64,000 nucleotides of DNA from positions 496,001 to 560,000 of the forward strand of contig NZ_BLAJ01000002.1 of the NCBI RefSeq assembly GCF_009176305.1. The letters are read 5' to 3'. The notes beneath the pieces are model-generated. The model made no database searches and was not told the origin of the DNA. It saw only the letters and a program-made list of their open reading frames with translations. The position numbers were made by a program, and so were the translations under genes. Shown piece after piece: positions 53,558-62,829 of this stretch; within the stretch, counting starts at the first letter, position 1, and the number at the start of each line of letters is the position of its first letter. The stretch is from Martinezella dioscoreae. Lineage in GTDB: Bacteria > Pseudomonadota > Alphaproteobacteria > Rhizobiales > Rhizobiaceae.

Positions 53558-53573
53558 ATAGAAACGGTTCGAA
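53558..53573. promoter_or_regulatory. Second LacI-type operator at the regulator start
   Basis: ATAGAAACGGTTCGAA matches the palindrome at 53405 at 13 of 16 positions and occupies the place of the ribosome site of the regulator gene. This suggests strong autoregulation and possible DNA looping over 150 bases. Confidence 0.5.
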
Positions 53574-53579
53574 AAATTC

Positions 53580-54587
53580 ATGGCCACCATTCGTGACGTC
53601 GCCAAACTTGCTGACGTATCCGTCTCGACGGTGTCGCTGGCCTTGAGCAATCCGGCGCGCGTCAGCCAGAAAACACTGGAGAAAATTCATCAGGCGATCG
53701 CTGCGGTCGGCTTCGTTGCCGATCCGCTTGCCCAGAGCCTGGCGCGTGGGCGCAGCCGCATGATTGGCTTCATCGTCGGCAATGTCGGCAACCCGTTTTT
53801 CGGGGATATCCGGCGCGAGCTGGAAAATTATGCGCTTGACCATCAGCACTTCGTCGTCGTCACCGATTCCTCAGGCAAAACGGATCGCGAGAGGGCGATG
53901 ATCGAGCACCTGATCGGCCTCAAAACTGCGGGCCTTGCGCTTGCGCCGTCAGGCCATGATCGGGATTATATCGACTTCATTGCCGGCCTGAACCTGCCGA
54001 TCGTCTGTTTCGACCAGAAGGTTGCCGGCATCGAGCGCGATTTCGTCGGCTCCGACAATTATCTGGCCGGGGCGATGCTGACGGAACATCTCCTGCAGCT
54101 CGGCCACAGGCGCATCGCCGTCATCACCGGCCCGAGCCATATGCATACCGCGACGGAGAGATATCGCGGCTTTGCCGATACGATGGCCAATGCCGGCGTA
54201 GACATCAATCCGAATTTCGTCGTCGACGGTCAGTTCACGCGCACAGCCGGCTACGAGGCGGCCATGCGTTTGCTGATCCAGCCCGAACGCCCCACTGCGA
54301 TCCTCGGCACCAATAACGCAGTTGCGCTCTCGGCGCTGCAAGCCATGCAGGAGCTGGGCTTCCGCTGTCCCGAAGACATCTCGCTCGCCATGATCGACAA
54401 TGTGCAGTGGAGTTCGGTCATCACGCCGCGCATTACCATGGTGGTCCAGGATACGCTGGCGCTCGGCGGCATCATTGCAAGACGCCTGATGCACCGCATC
54501 ACCAATCCGCAAGGTGCGGTCGAGCCGCCGCAGGATTTCGTGCTGACGCCGAAATTCGTTCCGGGCAATTCCTGTCGGAGAATTTAG
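53580..54587 (+). CDS. LacI-family repressor of the fucosidase operon
   Basis: The 335-residue protein has the LacI HTH (TIRDVAKLADVSVSTVSLALSNPARVSQKTLEKI) and a periplasmic-binding-protein-like sensor (IGFIVGNVGNPFFGDIRRELE, then LGHRRIAVITGPSHMHTATERYRGF). It is divergent from the operon and flanked by palindromes. The inducer is likely a fucoside or related sugar. Confidence 0.92.
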   Translation: MATIRDVAKLADVSVSTVSLALSNPARVSQKTLEKIHQAIAAVGFVADPLAQSLARGRSRMIGFIVGNVGNPFFGDIRRELENYALDHQHFVVVTDSSGKTDRERAMIEHLIGLKTAGLALAPSGHDRDYIDFIAGLNLPIVCFDQKVAGIERDFVGSDNYLAGAMLTEHLLQLGHRRIAVITGPSHMHTATERYRGFADTMANAGVDINPNFVVDGQFTRTAGYEAAMRLLIQPERPTAILGTNNAVALSALQAMQELGFRCPEDISLAMIDNVQWSSVITPRITMVVQDTLALGGIIARRLMHRITNPQGAVEPPQDFVLTPKFVPGNSCRRI

Positions 54588-54849
54588 AACTCTTTGCACC
54601 TTGCATTGGGGCGCCGAAGACATCTTGTGCTTTGGCGGCGAACGTTCTCAGGATTGCCTCAGAACTGGTTGCCGAAGCCGAGCCGGAAGTTTCCCCTTGT
54701 CGTAGTCTTGCTTCAGGAACGCCATGGCGGAGCTGAGATTGATCACACCGAATGGTAAAGCACAGATTGCCGATCTAGTCTCGCACAAGGTCTGATTGCG
54801 ATAGTTCAGGCGGGGCGAATATCGATGAACTGCGCTGTGGGGGCGATCT

Positions 54850-57054
54850 ATGATTTCGACGTATCTCGGCTACGTGTCCGCGACAAAGGACATGGCATCG
54901 ACGCTTGCGCGCATCGCCAAGCAGGCGACGGTCAAAAGCGACCAGCAATATTACGATGCGCATATCGGCAAGATTAAGAATGTCGATGAGTTTCTGAGCG
55001 ACTACAAGCTGTATAGCTATGCGATGAAGGCCTATGGCCTCGAGGACATGACCTACGCCAAGGCCTTCATGAAAAAGGTCCTGACCAGCGATCTTAGCAA
55101 CACGAGCAGCTTTGCAAACAAACTGACGGACAGCCGTTACCGGCAATTCGCTGCCGCTTTCAATTTCAGCGGCACGTCAAAAAATCAATCGGCTCAGAGC
55201 GATTCACAGAAGAGCGATACGATCGGGCTCTATGAGCAATCCTTCGCCAATGAAACGGCTTTGGCCAAGAAGGAAAGCAAGTTCTACGATAGCTGGATCG
55301 ATAAGGTGTCGAACGTCGACGACATCGTCAACAGCAGCAGAATGACGGACTATATCCTGCGGGCGCACGGTTTAAACCCGGACAATATCTCGAAGGCGTT
55401 CCTCAAGTCGGTTCTGACCAGCGATGTCAACGACCCGAACAGCTTCGTTAACACGGCGAGCAATTTCTCGACGGCATCGCTGCAGCCGACATACAAGCTG
55501 ATCGCATCACAGTTCAGCTTCAATGCCGACGGAACGCTTTCCGGCGCGACCGCGCAGACGGCGGAGCAGAAGGAGGCCATGATCTCGCGGTATGACAGCA
55601 TGGTCCCGAGCCTGTTGAGCCCGGCTGCGGCCGCCAGCAACGACGATTACTATCGTCAGACGATCACGAAAGTTCAGTCGCTCAACGACATAACTGGCGA
55701 TAACAGGCTGTTTTCCTACATAAAGACCGCATTCAACCTGAATCCCAAGCTCACTCCGGTCCAATTCAACCTCGCTTTTACGAACTCCGATTATGCCGCC
55801 GTGACTGGAATGGCGGATATGGTTTCGCACTTTCAGTTTGCATCCGATGGTACGCTGCCCGCCGGTCAGCCGGCGCAGACGCCGCAAGCCATCGACGACA
55901 TCTCGACCAAATATTTGAACCAGGCGAAAGATGCGAAACAGAACCAGTTCGGCGATGCGGAGAAACACTACAAGAGCGCGGTCGGCGAGATAAAGACGAT
56001 TGCGGACTTCTTTGCCGCCAACGATACCAAGAACAAGAATCTTCCAACCGTGGAGGACATGGCGCTTCGTGCCTTTGGGATCGGCAAGAACGAGGTCTCC
56101 AGGGACCAGCTGCGCAAGATACTGGAGAGCGATCCCTATGACAGCAAGAGCTATGTCAATTCGCTGAAAGACGACAGATTCGTCGGGCTTGCCAAGGCTT
56201 TCAATTTCGACAGTGAGGGCAATCTGCGGGCGCCGGTCGCGCCCTTGTCCCAGACTTCGATCAACAGCCTGATCTCAGCCTATTCAAAGTCGAAGACCTT
56301 CGGATTGACCGGCGAGATGCGAGATAAGGCGGTCAAGGATGCGAAGGACGCAGCGACCGAATTCAGCAAGTCGATCTCCAAGATCAAGACGGTCGACGAA
56401 CTCCTCGCAGACAAGAAGCTGACGGAGTTTATTCTCGTTGCGAACAATATCGATCCCAAGTCGGTCGACAAGAATAGCTTGAAGAAGGCCTTCACCGCGG
56501 ACCCCGAGGATGCCAAGGGCTTTCTGAACACGCAGGCAGGCCAGCAGTTCAAGGCGATGGTGAACGCCTTCAATTTCGACGCCAAGGGAAATCTGACCAC
56601 GGCCAAGATCGAGCCGGGACAGAACAAGGGCGCGCGTCTCGCCACCAACGATCTCTATCTTCATCAGACCCTGGAGACGCAGCAGGGAAGCTCCAACGAA
56701 GGTGTTCGTCTCGCTCTCTATTTTCAGCGCAAGGCACCCCAGGTCAATTCCGTCTACGATATCATGTCGGATCCGGCGCTCTACAATGTGATCAAGACGA
56801 CTTATTCGCTACCCGCATCCATGTCGAACATGGATGTGACCCGTCAGGCGGCGATGCTTGAAAAGCTATTCCCGATCAAGGATTTGCATGATGCCGGCAA
56901 GGTGAACAATCTGCTCAAGCGCTTCTCGGCCGTCTATGATGCGGCAAATGGCGGGAATACGACCTCTGCCGCATCCGCCATCCTGACGCGCGGATCGGGG
57001 ATTGGCATGAGCGCCGATCTGATGCTCTCGATTGCCCAGCTCAGATCGCGATAG
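54850..57054 (+). CDS. Multi-repeat DUF1217 protein
   Basis: The 734-residue protein is made of about six related units of 70-110 residues. Each has the pattern 'I.KI..VD.....D.....Y.L.A.G.......F...L.SD......F.N......F..L...FNF...G.L' (for example at about 39-106 and 149-235, with a closing copy near 640-710). This is DUF1217, found in alphaproteobacteria and often within flagellar gene clusters. Here no flagellar gene is visible, and neighbours are sugar genes. There is no signal peptide. It may be a secreted or structural protein; the function is unknown. Confidence 0.78.
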   Translation: MISTYLGYVSATKDMASTLARIAKQATVKSDQQYYDAHIGKIKNVDEFLSDYKLYSYAMKAYGLEDMTYAKAFMKKVLTSDLSNTSSFANKLTDSRYRQFAAAFNFSGTSKNQSAQSDSQKSDTIGLYEQSFANETALAKKESKFYDSWIDKVSNVDDIVNSSRMTDYILRAHGLNPDNISKAFLKSVLTSDVNDPNSFVNTASNFSTASLQPTYKLIASQFSFNADGTLSGATAQTAEQKEAMISRYDSMVPSLLSPAAAASNDDYYRQTITKVQSLNDITGDNRLFSYIKTAFNLNPKLTPVQFNLAFTNSDYAAVTGMADMVSHFQFASDGTLPAGQPAQTPQAIDDISTKYLNQAKDAKQNQFGDAEKHYKSAVGEIKTIADFFAANDTKNKNLPTVEDMALRAFGIGKNEVSRDQLRKILESDPYDSKSYVNSLKDDRFVGLAKAFNFDSEGNLRAPVAPLSQTSINSLISAYSKSKTFGLTGEMRDKAVKDAKDAATEFSKSISKIKTVDELLADKKLTEFILVANNIDPKSVDKNSLKKAFTADPEDAKGFLNTQAGQQFKAMVNAFNFDAKGNLTTAKIEPGQNKGARLATNDLYLHQTLETQQGSSNEGVRLALYFQRKAPQVNSVYDIMSDPALYNVIKTTYSLPASMSNMDVTRQAAMLEKLFPIKDLHDAGKVNNLLKRFSAVYDAANGGNTTSAASAILTRGSGIGMSADLMLSIAQLRSR

Positions 57055-57071
57055 CGCCTTCGTTTGCGATA

Positions 57072-57848
57072 CTATTGATGCTGCAACACGCTCAGGCCCC
57101 CGTCCACGGTCAGGCAGGCGGCATTCATGAAGGGACACTCGTCCGAGACCATGAAGACCGCTGCCATGGCGATCTCGTGAGGGGTAGCGATGCGGCCGCC
57201 CGGATGCAGTTTCATCGTTTCGGCCTTCGCCTTTTCCGGGTCGGGGAAACTGTTCCAGTAATCGATGGCCTTCTGCGTTGCGACATAGCCGGGCGCGAGT
57301 GCGTTCACGCGCACGTTCTTCGAGGCATATTCGATCCCCAGAGATTTGGTCATGCCGAGAAGAGCATGCTTGGCAAGCGGGTAGGGGAAGGTATGCGGGA
57401 TGATCGTGAAGGCGTGGGTTGAAGCGATGTTGAGTATGACGCCGCCGCCACGGGCGATCATCTCGGGCAGCACGGACCGGCAGCAATTCCAGGCGCCCTT
57501 GAGATTGATGTCAAAGCAGCGCTCCCAGTCCTCGTCCGTCGTCTTCAACGGCTCGGCAAAGACGTTGACCCCGGCATTGTTGACAAGCGCATTGATGCCG
57601 CCGATTTTGCCGGATGCTCTGGCCACGGCTGCGCGCACGGCTTCGGCATCGGTGATGTCGGCCGCCTGATAGCCAAGATTGGCACCGTCTTCCTTCAGCC
57701 TATCCGCAGCTTGTTCCAGCAGAGCTTCGTCGCGATCGATCAGGAAGATGCTTGCATCTTCAGCCATGCATGCCTCGGCTATGGCCAGCCCGATTCCCTG
57801 CGCGGCTCCGGTAATGAAGATCCGTTTTCCCGAAAGGCGATTTGACAT
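57072..57848 (-). CDS. SDR-family dehydrogenase, probably for a sugar
   Basis: The 258-residue protein has TGAAQGIG (about 12-19), VNNAG in the NNAG position, catalytic YPLAK near residue 157 and a C-terminal AACLTVDGG. It is close to sugar dehydrogenases of the L-fucose/L-arabinose/D-galactose type that make lactones. AGAGGAACACTGG precedes the ATG. It follows the aldose epimerase in the same direction, which supports a sugar substrate. Confidence 0.82.
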   Translation of the reverse strand: MSNRLSGKRIFITGAAQGIGLAIAEACMAEDASIFLIDRDEALLEQAADRLKEDGANLGYQAADITDAEAVRAAVARASGKIGGINALVNNAGVNVFAEPLKTTDEDWERCFDINLKGAWNCCRSVLPEMIARGGGVILNIASTHAFTIIPHTFPYPLAKHALLGMTKSLGIEYASKNVRVNALAPGYVATQKAIDYWNSFPDPEKAKAETMKLHPGGRIATPHEIAMAAVFMVSDECPFMNAACLTVDGGLSVLQHQ

Positions 57849-57903
57849 CCAGTGTTCCTCTTTGTGCTGGGGCGGAAATCTCGCGGTCAGCCGACCGCGC
57901 AGG

Positions 57904-58797
57904 CTACCGCGAATATTCCTGTGGCCGCAGGCGGATCGATCCTGCAAATGTCTCTCCCGGCTGCAGGATTTTCAAATCTCCGAGGTCGGGGAGATTGTGA
58001 CCGTTGGCGATGTGGGACATCGGCTCGAAGCAGAAATAATCATGGCGAAAGGCGGGATTGAAGTTCGTATCTGGAATGAAGATGAATGCGTGTCTGACTG
58101 AAGCGTCGGCGGTCAGCCGCAGGCCTGCATGTCTCTCCGGCCAGACGATCTCCGCTTCGCCGCTCCATCCCTCGAAGCCGTTGTTGACCCAGCGGCGAGG
58201 CAGGGGTGAAGGCGCGGAAAAGTCGAGATCGTCCGGAATCTCGGTACGTTCTCCCGGAAGCCAGCCTTCCGTTTCCGTCCAAAATCGCTGCGCTGGCGCA
58301 AAAAGTGTCGTCTCAGGGGTCATCGGGAAGTATGGATGCCAGCCAAGCCCGAAGGGCAGCGCCTCCTTGCCGGTGTTCTCAACGCTCATGTGAAGCATCA
58401 GCCCTTCGGATGTCAGCGCGATGATCTGCCTCGCTGCGTAACTGTAGGGCGTATCGCCCTCCCGATGATGAAAGCCGATCTGCAATTCGTTGCCGATGCG
58501 GGAGAGGACGGACCATTCGGCTTGCCAACCGTCGCCATGAAGGTAGTGAGGATCCGAAGCCGTGTTCGGCCTCAGCCGATAGTTGCGCCCCGCGAACGCG
58601 AAATGATTGTTTCGCACGCGGTTGCCGAAGGGAACGAGGGGATAGCAGGCGGAGGCGGACGCATGCGCATCGTCCGGTGCGGATCTCAATAGCGCAATCC
58701 TGCGCCCCTCCACCGTCCAGGCATAATCGAGCAATGTGCCGCCGAAGGTTGAAACGCGAGCAGAAAGCGAACCGTCCCGCAAATCGATGATGGTCAT
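57904..58797 (-). CDS. Aldose 1-epimerase (GalM-like mutarotase)
   Basis: The 297-residue protein has the epimerase family marks: YPLVPFGNRVRN (residues about 52-63), the catalytic histidine in DPHYLHGDGW, a second histidine in FGLGWHPYFP and the late glutamate in FCFEPMSH. It interconverts sugar anomers before oxidation by the neighbouring SDR. It is the first gene of a two-gene unit divergent from the AraFGH-like operon. Confidence 0.88.
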   Translation of the reverse strand: MTIIDLRDGSLSARVSTFGGTLLDYAWTVEGRRIALLRSAPDDAHASASACYPLVPFGNRVRNNHFAFAGRNYRLRPNTASDPHYLHGDGWQAEWSVLSRIGNELQIGFHHREGDTPYSYAARQIIALTSEGLMLHMSVENTGKEALPFGLGWHPYFPMTPETTLFAPAQRFWTETEGWLPGERTEIPDDLDFSAPSPLPRRWVNNGFEGWSGEAEIVWPERHAGLRLTADASVRHAFIFIPDTNFNPAFRHDYFCFEPMSHIANGHNLPDLGDLKILQPGETFAGSIRLRPQEYSR

Positions 58798-58998
58798 TAA
58801 GCGGTTGCCTTCTCCCTACAACCAAGGCCGGTGCCGAACGCACGACACCCTATATCTGCCTCGGCCCATGTCAACGGATATATATGATTTATTTTCGGAT
58901 CATCTCTGAGGTTCTTGCCGATATATCCCGCAATCTATCCCTGTTCGGCATTTTAAGCGAGCCTTTGGCGATCAGCTAATGCCGCAACGGCATAAATA

Positions 58999-59041
58999 AT
59001 CATACATAAATATTGACTGGTATGATGTTTTTTCATATTCA
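58999..59041 (+). promoter_or_regulatory. Promoter and dyad of the araF-like operon
   Basis: TTGACT (59013-59018) and TATTCA (59036-59041) are 17 bases apart. An inverted pair ATCATAC/GTATGAT (58999-59005, 59020-59026) spans the -35 element. The region lies in a 379-base gap between divergent sugar operons; no other gene is seen in it. Confidence 0.45.
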
Positions 59042-59077
59042 AGGTCTCGGGTCCATTGGGCTGCAAATGCAGTTTAA

Positions 59078-59088
59078 TTGTTATACAA
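59078..59088. promoter_or_regulatory. GntR-type operator TTGTTATACAA
   Basis: TTGTTATACAA fits the TNGTNNNACNA pattern used by FadR/FCD-type GntR regulators exactly. It is 37 bases past the proposed -10 element and 89 bases before the araF-like start. A GntR gene of that type follows the operon at 62830 and is the natural ligand. Confidence 0.5.
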
Positions 59089-59176
59089 ATAATTGACTCA
59101 TATTACAATATAACTTACGGAAATCGAGCGGTTCCCGGGAGATGGATGGGGACGCGCAAACAAAGGGAGAGAGATC

Positions 59177-60160
59177 ATGCGCTTTTTCAAAGCGGCTATC
59201 CTTGCCGGCACCTTTGCCGTTCTGGCGGCCGGCTCTGCTTTCGCGGAGGACGTCAAGATCGGCTTCATCGTGAAGCAGCCCGAAGAACCATGGTTCCAGG
59301 ACGAATGGAAATTCGCCGACCAGGCGGCCAAGGAGAAGGGCTTCACGCTCGTCAAGATCGGCGCTGAGGACGGCGAGAAGGTTCAGTCGGCGATCGACAA
59401 TCTCGGCGCGCAAGGAGCGCAGGGCTTCATTATCTGCACCCCGGACGTGAAGCTCGGCCCTGGAATCGTTGCCAAGGCTGCCGCCAATCAGCTGAAGCTG
59501 ATGACGGTCGACGACCGCCTGGTGAATGCCGAGGGCAAGCCGCTCGAAGATGTGCCGCATATGGGCATTTCCGCAACGAAGATCGGCGAGACCGTGGGCC
59601 AAGCGATCGTCGACGAAATCAAGAAGCGCGGCTGGGACATGAAGAATGTCGGCGCGATCCGCGTGTCCTACGATCAGCTGCCGACCGCCGTCGACCGCGT
59701 CGAAGGCGCGATCTCGGTTCTGAAGGCCGCAGGCTTTCCGGCTGCGAATATCTACGACGCGCCGCAGGCCAAGACCGATACGGAAGCAGCGCTCAACGCT
59801 GCGACCACCGTTCTCAACAAGCATGCCGATATCAAATACTGGGTTGCCTTCGGCCTTAACGACGAAGCTGTGCTCGGCGCCGTCCGCGCCTCGGAATCGG
59901 TCGGCATTCCCGCAACGAACATGATCGGCGTTGGTATCGGCGGCGCGGATTCGGCGATCAACGAATTCAAGAAGCCCGCCGCGACCGGCTTCTTCGGCAC
60001 GGTCATCATCTCACCGAAGCGCCATGGCTATGAGACGGCGCTCAACATGTATGACTGGATCGCCAACAGCAAGGAGCCGCCGAAGCTCACGCTCACTTCC
60101 GGTTCCCTCGCACTGCGCGGCGACTATGAGAAGGTTCGCAAGGATCTCGGCATCGAATGA
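59177..60160 (+). CDS. araF: AraF-like sugar-binding protein
   Basis: The 327-residue precursor has a signal peptide (MRFFKAAILAGTFAVLAAGSAFAED) and a mature part very close in pattern to E. coli AraF: KIGFIVKQPEEPWFQDEWKFAD, GAQGFIICTPDVKLGPGIVAKA, and SATKIGE. AraF binds L-arabinose, D-fucose or D-galactose. GAGAGAG precedes the ATG. It is the first gene of araFGH. The exact sugar here is not proven. Confidence 0.87.
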   Translation: MRFFKAAILAGTFAVLAAGSAFAEDVKIGFIVKQPEEPWFQDEWKFADQAAKEKGFTLVKIGAEDGEKVQSAIDNLGAQGAQGFIICTPDVKLGPGIVAKAAANQLKLMTVDDRLVNAEGKPLEDVPHMGISATKIGETVGQAIVDEIKKRGWDMKNVGAIRVSYDQLPTAVDRVEGAISVLKAAGFPAANIYDAPQAKTDTEAALNAATTVLNKHADIKYWVAFGLNDEAVLGAVRASESVGIPATNMIGVGIGGADSAINEFKKPAATGFFGTVIISPKRHGYETALNMYDWIANSKEPPKLTLTSGSLALRGDYEKVRKDLGIE

Positions 60161-60231
60161 TCATCCAGGCAGGATGATGTCCGTTCGGCGGCCTCACAAA
60201 TGCCGCCGGACCTTCTCTCGATGGAGCAAGC

Positions 60232-61737
60232 ATGGCTTTCCTTGAATTCAAGGGCATTTCCAAGGGTTATCCCGGTGTCCAGGCGCTGTCGAACGTCTCT
60301 TTCGATGTCGAAAGGGGTGCCGTGCACGGGCTGATGGGCGAAAACGGCGCCGGCAAGTCGACGCTGATCCGGGTTCTCTCCGGCGATCAGGCTGCCGATA
60401 GCGGCAGCATCGTCATCGATGGCGTGGAGCAACACTATAGCTCCGTCCGCGATGCCTTTCATGCCGGCGTCATTGTCATCCATCAGGAACTGCAGCTGGT
60501 GCCGGAACTGACGGTTGCCGAAAACCTCTGGCTCGGCCGTTTTCCCGGCAAGGCCGGCGTGATCGACGGCAAGATGCTGATCGAGACCGTTCGCACGAAG
60601 CTCAAGGAAATCGGCATCGATGTTGATCCTGCGGCAAAGGTATCCTCGCTGTCGATCGGCGCGCGCCAGATGGTGGAGATCGCCAAGGCCGTCATGGTCG
60701 ATGCGCGGGTGATCGCGCTCGATGAGCCGACCTCCTCGCTCTCGTCACGTGAAAGCGAAATCCTGTTTTCCCTGATAGACCGGTTGAGAGCCAACGGCAC
60801 CGTCATTCTTTATGTCTCGCATCGCCTGGATGAGATCTTCCGGCTCTGCGACAGCCTCACCGTGCTGCGCGACGGCAAGCTTGCGGCCCATCATCCTGAC
60901 ATTGCCGATACGACGCGCGAACAGATCATCTCGCAAATGGTCGGCCGCGAGATCAGCAATATCTGGGGCTGGCGCGAGCGGCCGCTTGGCGAGGTGCGTC
61001 TGGAAGTCAAGGGTCTCTCCGGTTTTAAGTTGCGCAATCCCGTCAGCTTCTCGGTTCGCAAGGGCGAAATCCTTGGCTTTTTCGGCCTCATCGGTGCCGG
61101 CCGAAGCGAAATGGCCCGCCTTCTCTATGGTGCCGATCATCGTCATCAGGGCAGCGTCTCTATAGACGGCGTTGCCGTCGCGCCGAACAATCCGAAGGCG
61201 GCCATCAGTGCCGGCATGGTTCTCTGCCCTGAAGATCGAAAGTTCGACGGCATCATTCAGGGGCGATCGATCGAGGAAAACATTGCGATTTCTTCGCGGC
61301 GGCATTTCTCGCCCTTCGGCATCCTCAATCCGAAGAAGGAAGCCTCGGTCGCCGATCAGTTCATCGCCAAGCTCAGGGTCCGTACGCCCTCCCGCAAGCA
61401 GGATATCGTCAATCTCTCGGGCGGCAACCAGCAGAAGGTCATCCTTGGCCGCTGGCTTTCGGAACAGGGTGTCAAGGTCCTCGTCATCGACGAGCCGACG
61501 CGCGGCATCGATGTCGGCGCCAAATCGGAAATCTATGAAATTCTCTACGAGCTGGCGGCTGGCGGCATGGCGATCGTCGTCATCTCCAGCGAGCTTCCCG
61601 AGGTCATGGGCATTTCCGATCGCATCATCGTCATGTGCCAGGGGCGCGTCGCCGCCAATGTCGCTCGCGCCGATTTCGACGAACGGGCCATTCTGACCGC
61701 AGCTTTGCCCGATAAGAATGCCGCCGGCACGATCTAA
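60232..61737 (+). CDS. araG: AraG-like sugar ABC ATP-binding protein (two ATPase halves)
   Basis: The 501-residue protein has two ATPase domains. The first has GENGAGKST (about 37-45) and LSIGARQMVEIAKA. The second has LSGGNQQKVILGRWLS and VLVIDEPTRGIDVGAKSEIY. This is the CUT2 (AraG/RbsA/XylG) layout. GGAGCAAGC precedes the ATG. It lies between the binding protein and permease genes. Confidence 0.9.
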   Translation: MAFLEFKGISKGYPGVQALSNVSFDVERGAVHGLMGENGAGKSTLIRVLSGDQAADSGSIVIDGVEQHYSSVRDAFHAGVIVIHQELQLVPELTVAENLWLGRFPGKAGVIDGKMLIETVRTKLKEIGIDVDPAAKVSSLSIGARQMVEIAKAVMVDARVIALDEPTSSLSSRESEILFSLIDRLRANGTVILYVSHRLDEIFRLCDSLTVLRDGKLAAHHPDIADTTREQIISQMVGREISNIWGWRERPLGEVRLEVKGLSGFKLRNPVSFSVRKGEILGFFGLIGAGRSEMARLLYGADHRHQGSVSIDGVAVAPNNPKAAISAGMVLCPEDRKFDGIIQGRSIEENIAISSRRHFSPFGILNPKKEASVADQFIAKLRVRTPSRKQDIVNLSGGNQQKVILGRWLSEQGVKVLVIDEPTRGIDVGAKSEIYEILYELAAGGMAIVVISSELPEVMGISDRIIVMCQGRVAANVARADFDERAILTAALPDKNAAGTI

Positions 61738-61753
61738 TTCAGGAATGGTAGTG

Positions 61754-62710
61754 ATGAATTCGTTGAAAAAAATTCTCCTCGGCGAACAGGGCCTCGTGGT
61801 GATCTTCGCGATCGCCTTCGTGATCGTCTCGCTCTTTGTGCCGAGCTTCCTGACGGAGCGCAACATGCTCGGTCTGCTGCAGTCGGTGGTGACGATCGGC
61901 ATCGTCGCCTGCACGATGATGTTCTGCCTGGCCTCGCGCGACTTCGATCTTTCGGTTGGTTCGACGGTCGCCTTCTCGGGCATGATCGCCGTCATGGTGT
62001 CGAACTCCACCGGCTCCATTCCGCTCGGCCTGCTCGCCGCGCTGATTTGCGGCAGCGTCGTCGGCGTCGTCAATGGCGTCGTCATCGCCAAGTTCCGCAT
62101 CAATGCGCTGATCACCACGCTCGCGACGATGCAGATCGTGCGCGGCCTCGCCTTGATCGCGTCTGATGGCCGTGCCGTCGGCATCAACGATCCGGCCTTC
62201 TATCAGCTCGCGCTGTCGCGCTTTCTGACGGTGCCGACGCCGATCTGGATCATGGTGCTGCTCTTCATCATCTTCGGCTTTACGCTCAACCGCACTGTTT
62301 TCGGCAAGAACACGCTTGCGATCGGCGGCAATCCCGAGGCGTCGCGTCTGGCCGGCGTCAATGTCGTCAACATGCGGATCTGGATCTTTGCCTTGCAGGG
62401 TCTCGTCTGCGCCATTGCCGGTATTCTGCTTGCCTCGCGCATCACCTCGGGCCAGCCGAACGCGGCAACCGGGCTCGAGCTTTCCGTCATCTCGGCCTGC
62501 GTGCTCGGCGGCGTGTCTCTCGCGGGCGGCCGCGCAGCGATGACCGGCGTGATCGTCGGCGTCCTCATCATGGGCATTGCCGAGAACGTCATGAACCTGC
62601 TCAATATCCAGGCCTTCTATCAATATCTCGTGCGCGGCTGCATTCTGCTGCTTGCCGTTCTGTTGGACAATCTGCGCTCGTCCGCGGTAGGGCGTGGCAG
62701 TCGTTTGTAA
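61754..62710 (+). CDS. araH: AraH-like sugar ABC permease
   Basis: The 318-residue protein has about nine hydrophobic segments and the CUT2 permease blocks FCLASRDFDLSVGSTVAFSGM, FRINALITTLATMQIVRGLALI and GGNPEASRLAGVNV. The start at 61754 (MNSLKK) follows AGGA. It completes the AraFGH-type importer. The frame opening at 61718 overlaps the end of araG and is less likely. Confidence 0.88.
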   Translation: MNSLKKILLGEQGLVVIFAIAFVIVSLFVPSFLTERNMLGLLQSVVTIGIVACTMMFCLASRDFDLSVGSTVAFSGMIAVMVSNSTGSIPLGLLAALICGSVVGVVNGVVIAKFRINALITTLATMQIVRGLALIASDGRAVGINDPAFYQLALSRFLTVPTPIWIMVLLFIIFGFTLNRTVFGKNTLAIGGNPEASRLAGVNVVNMRIWIFALQGLVCAIAGILLASRITSGQPNAATGLELSVISACVLGGVSLAGGRAAMTGVIVGVLIMGIAENVMNLLNIQAFYQYLVRGCILLLAVLLDNLRSSAVGRGSRL

Positions 62711-62829
62711 CGGTCGGATTTCCTTGGAGAAGTTTGGGGAGAAGTTTATCGAGCTTGCAGTTGCGCATTGATGCCGGGGCGTGGTGCCGCTCATGATCGC
62801 TGATGGGTCAGCGGAAGGGAGTGCTAGGG

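Noticed and set aside
61739..62794. Minus-strand frame opposite araH
   Set aside because: It is extremely rich in D, R, H and Q, as expected from the reverse of a hydrophobic membrane gene.
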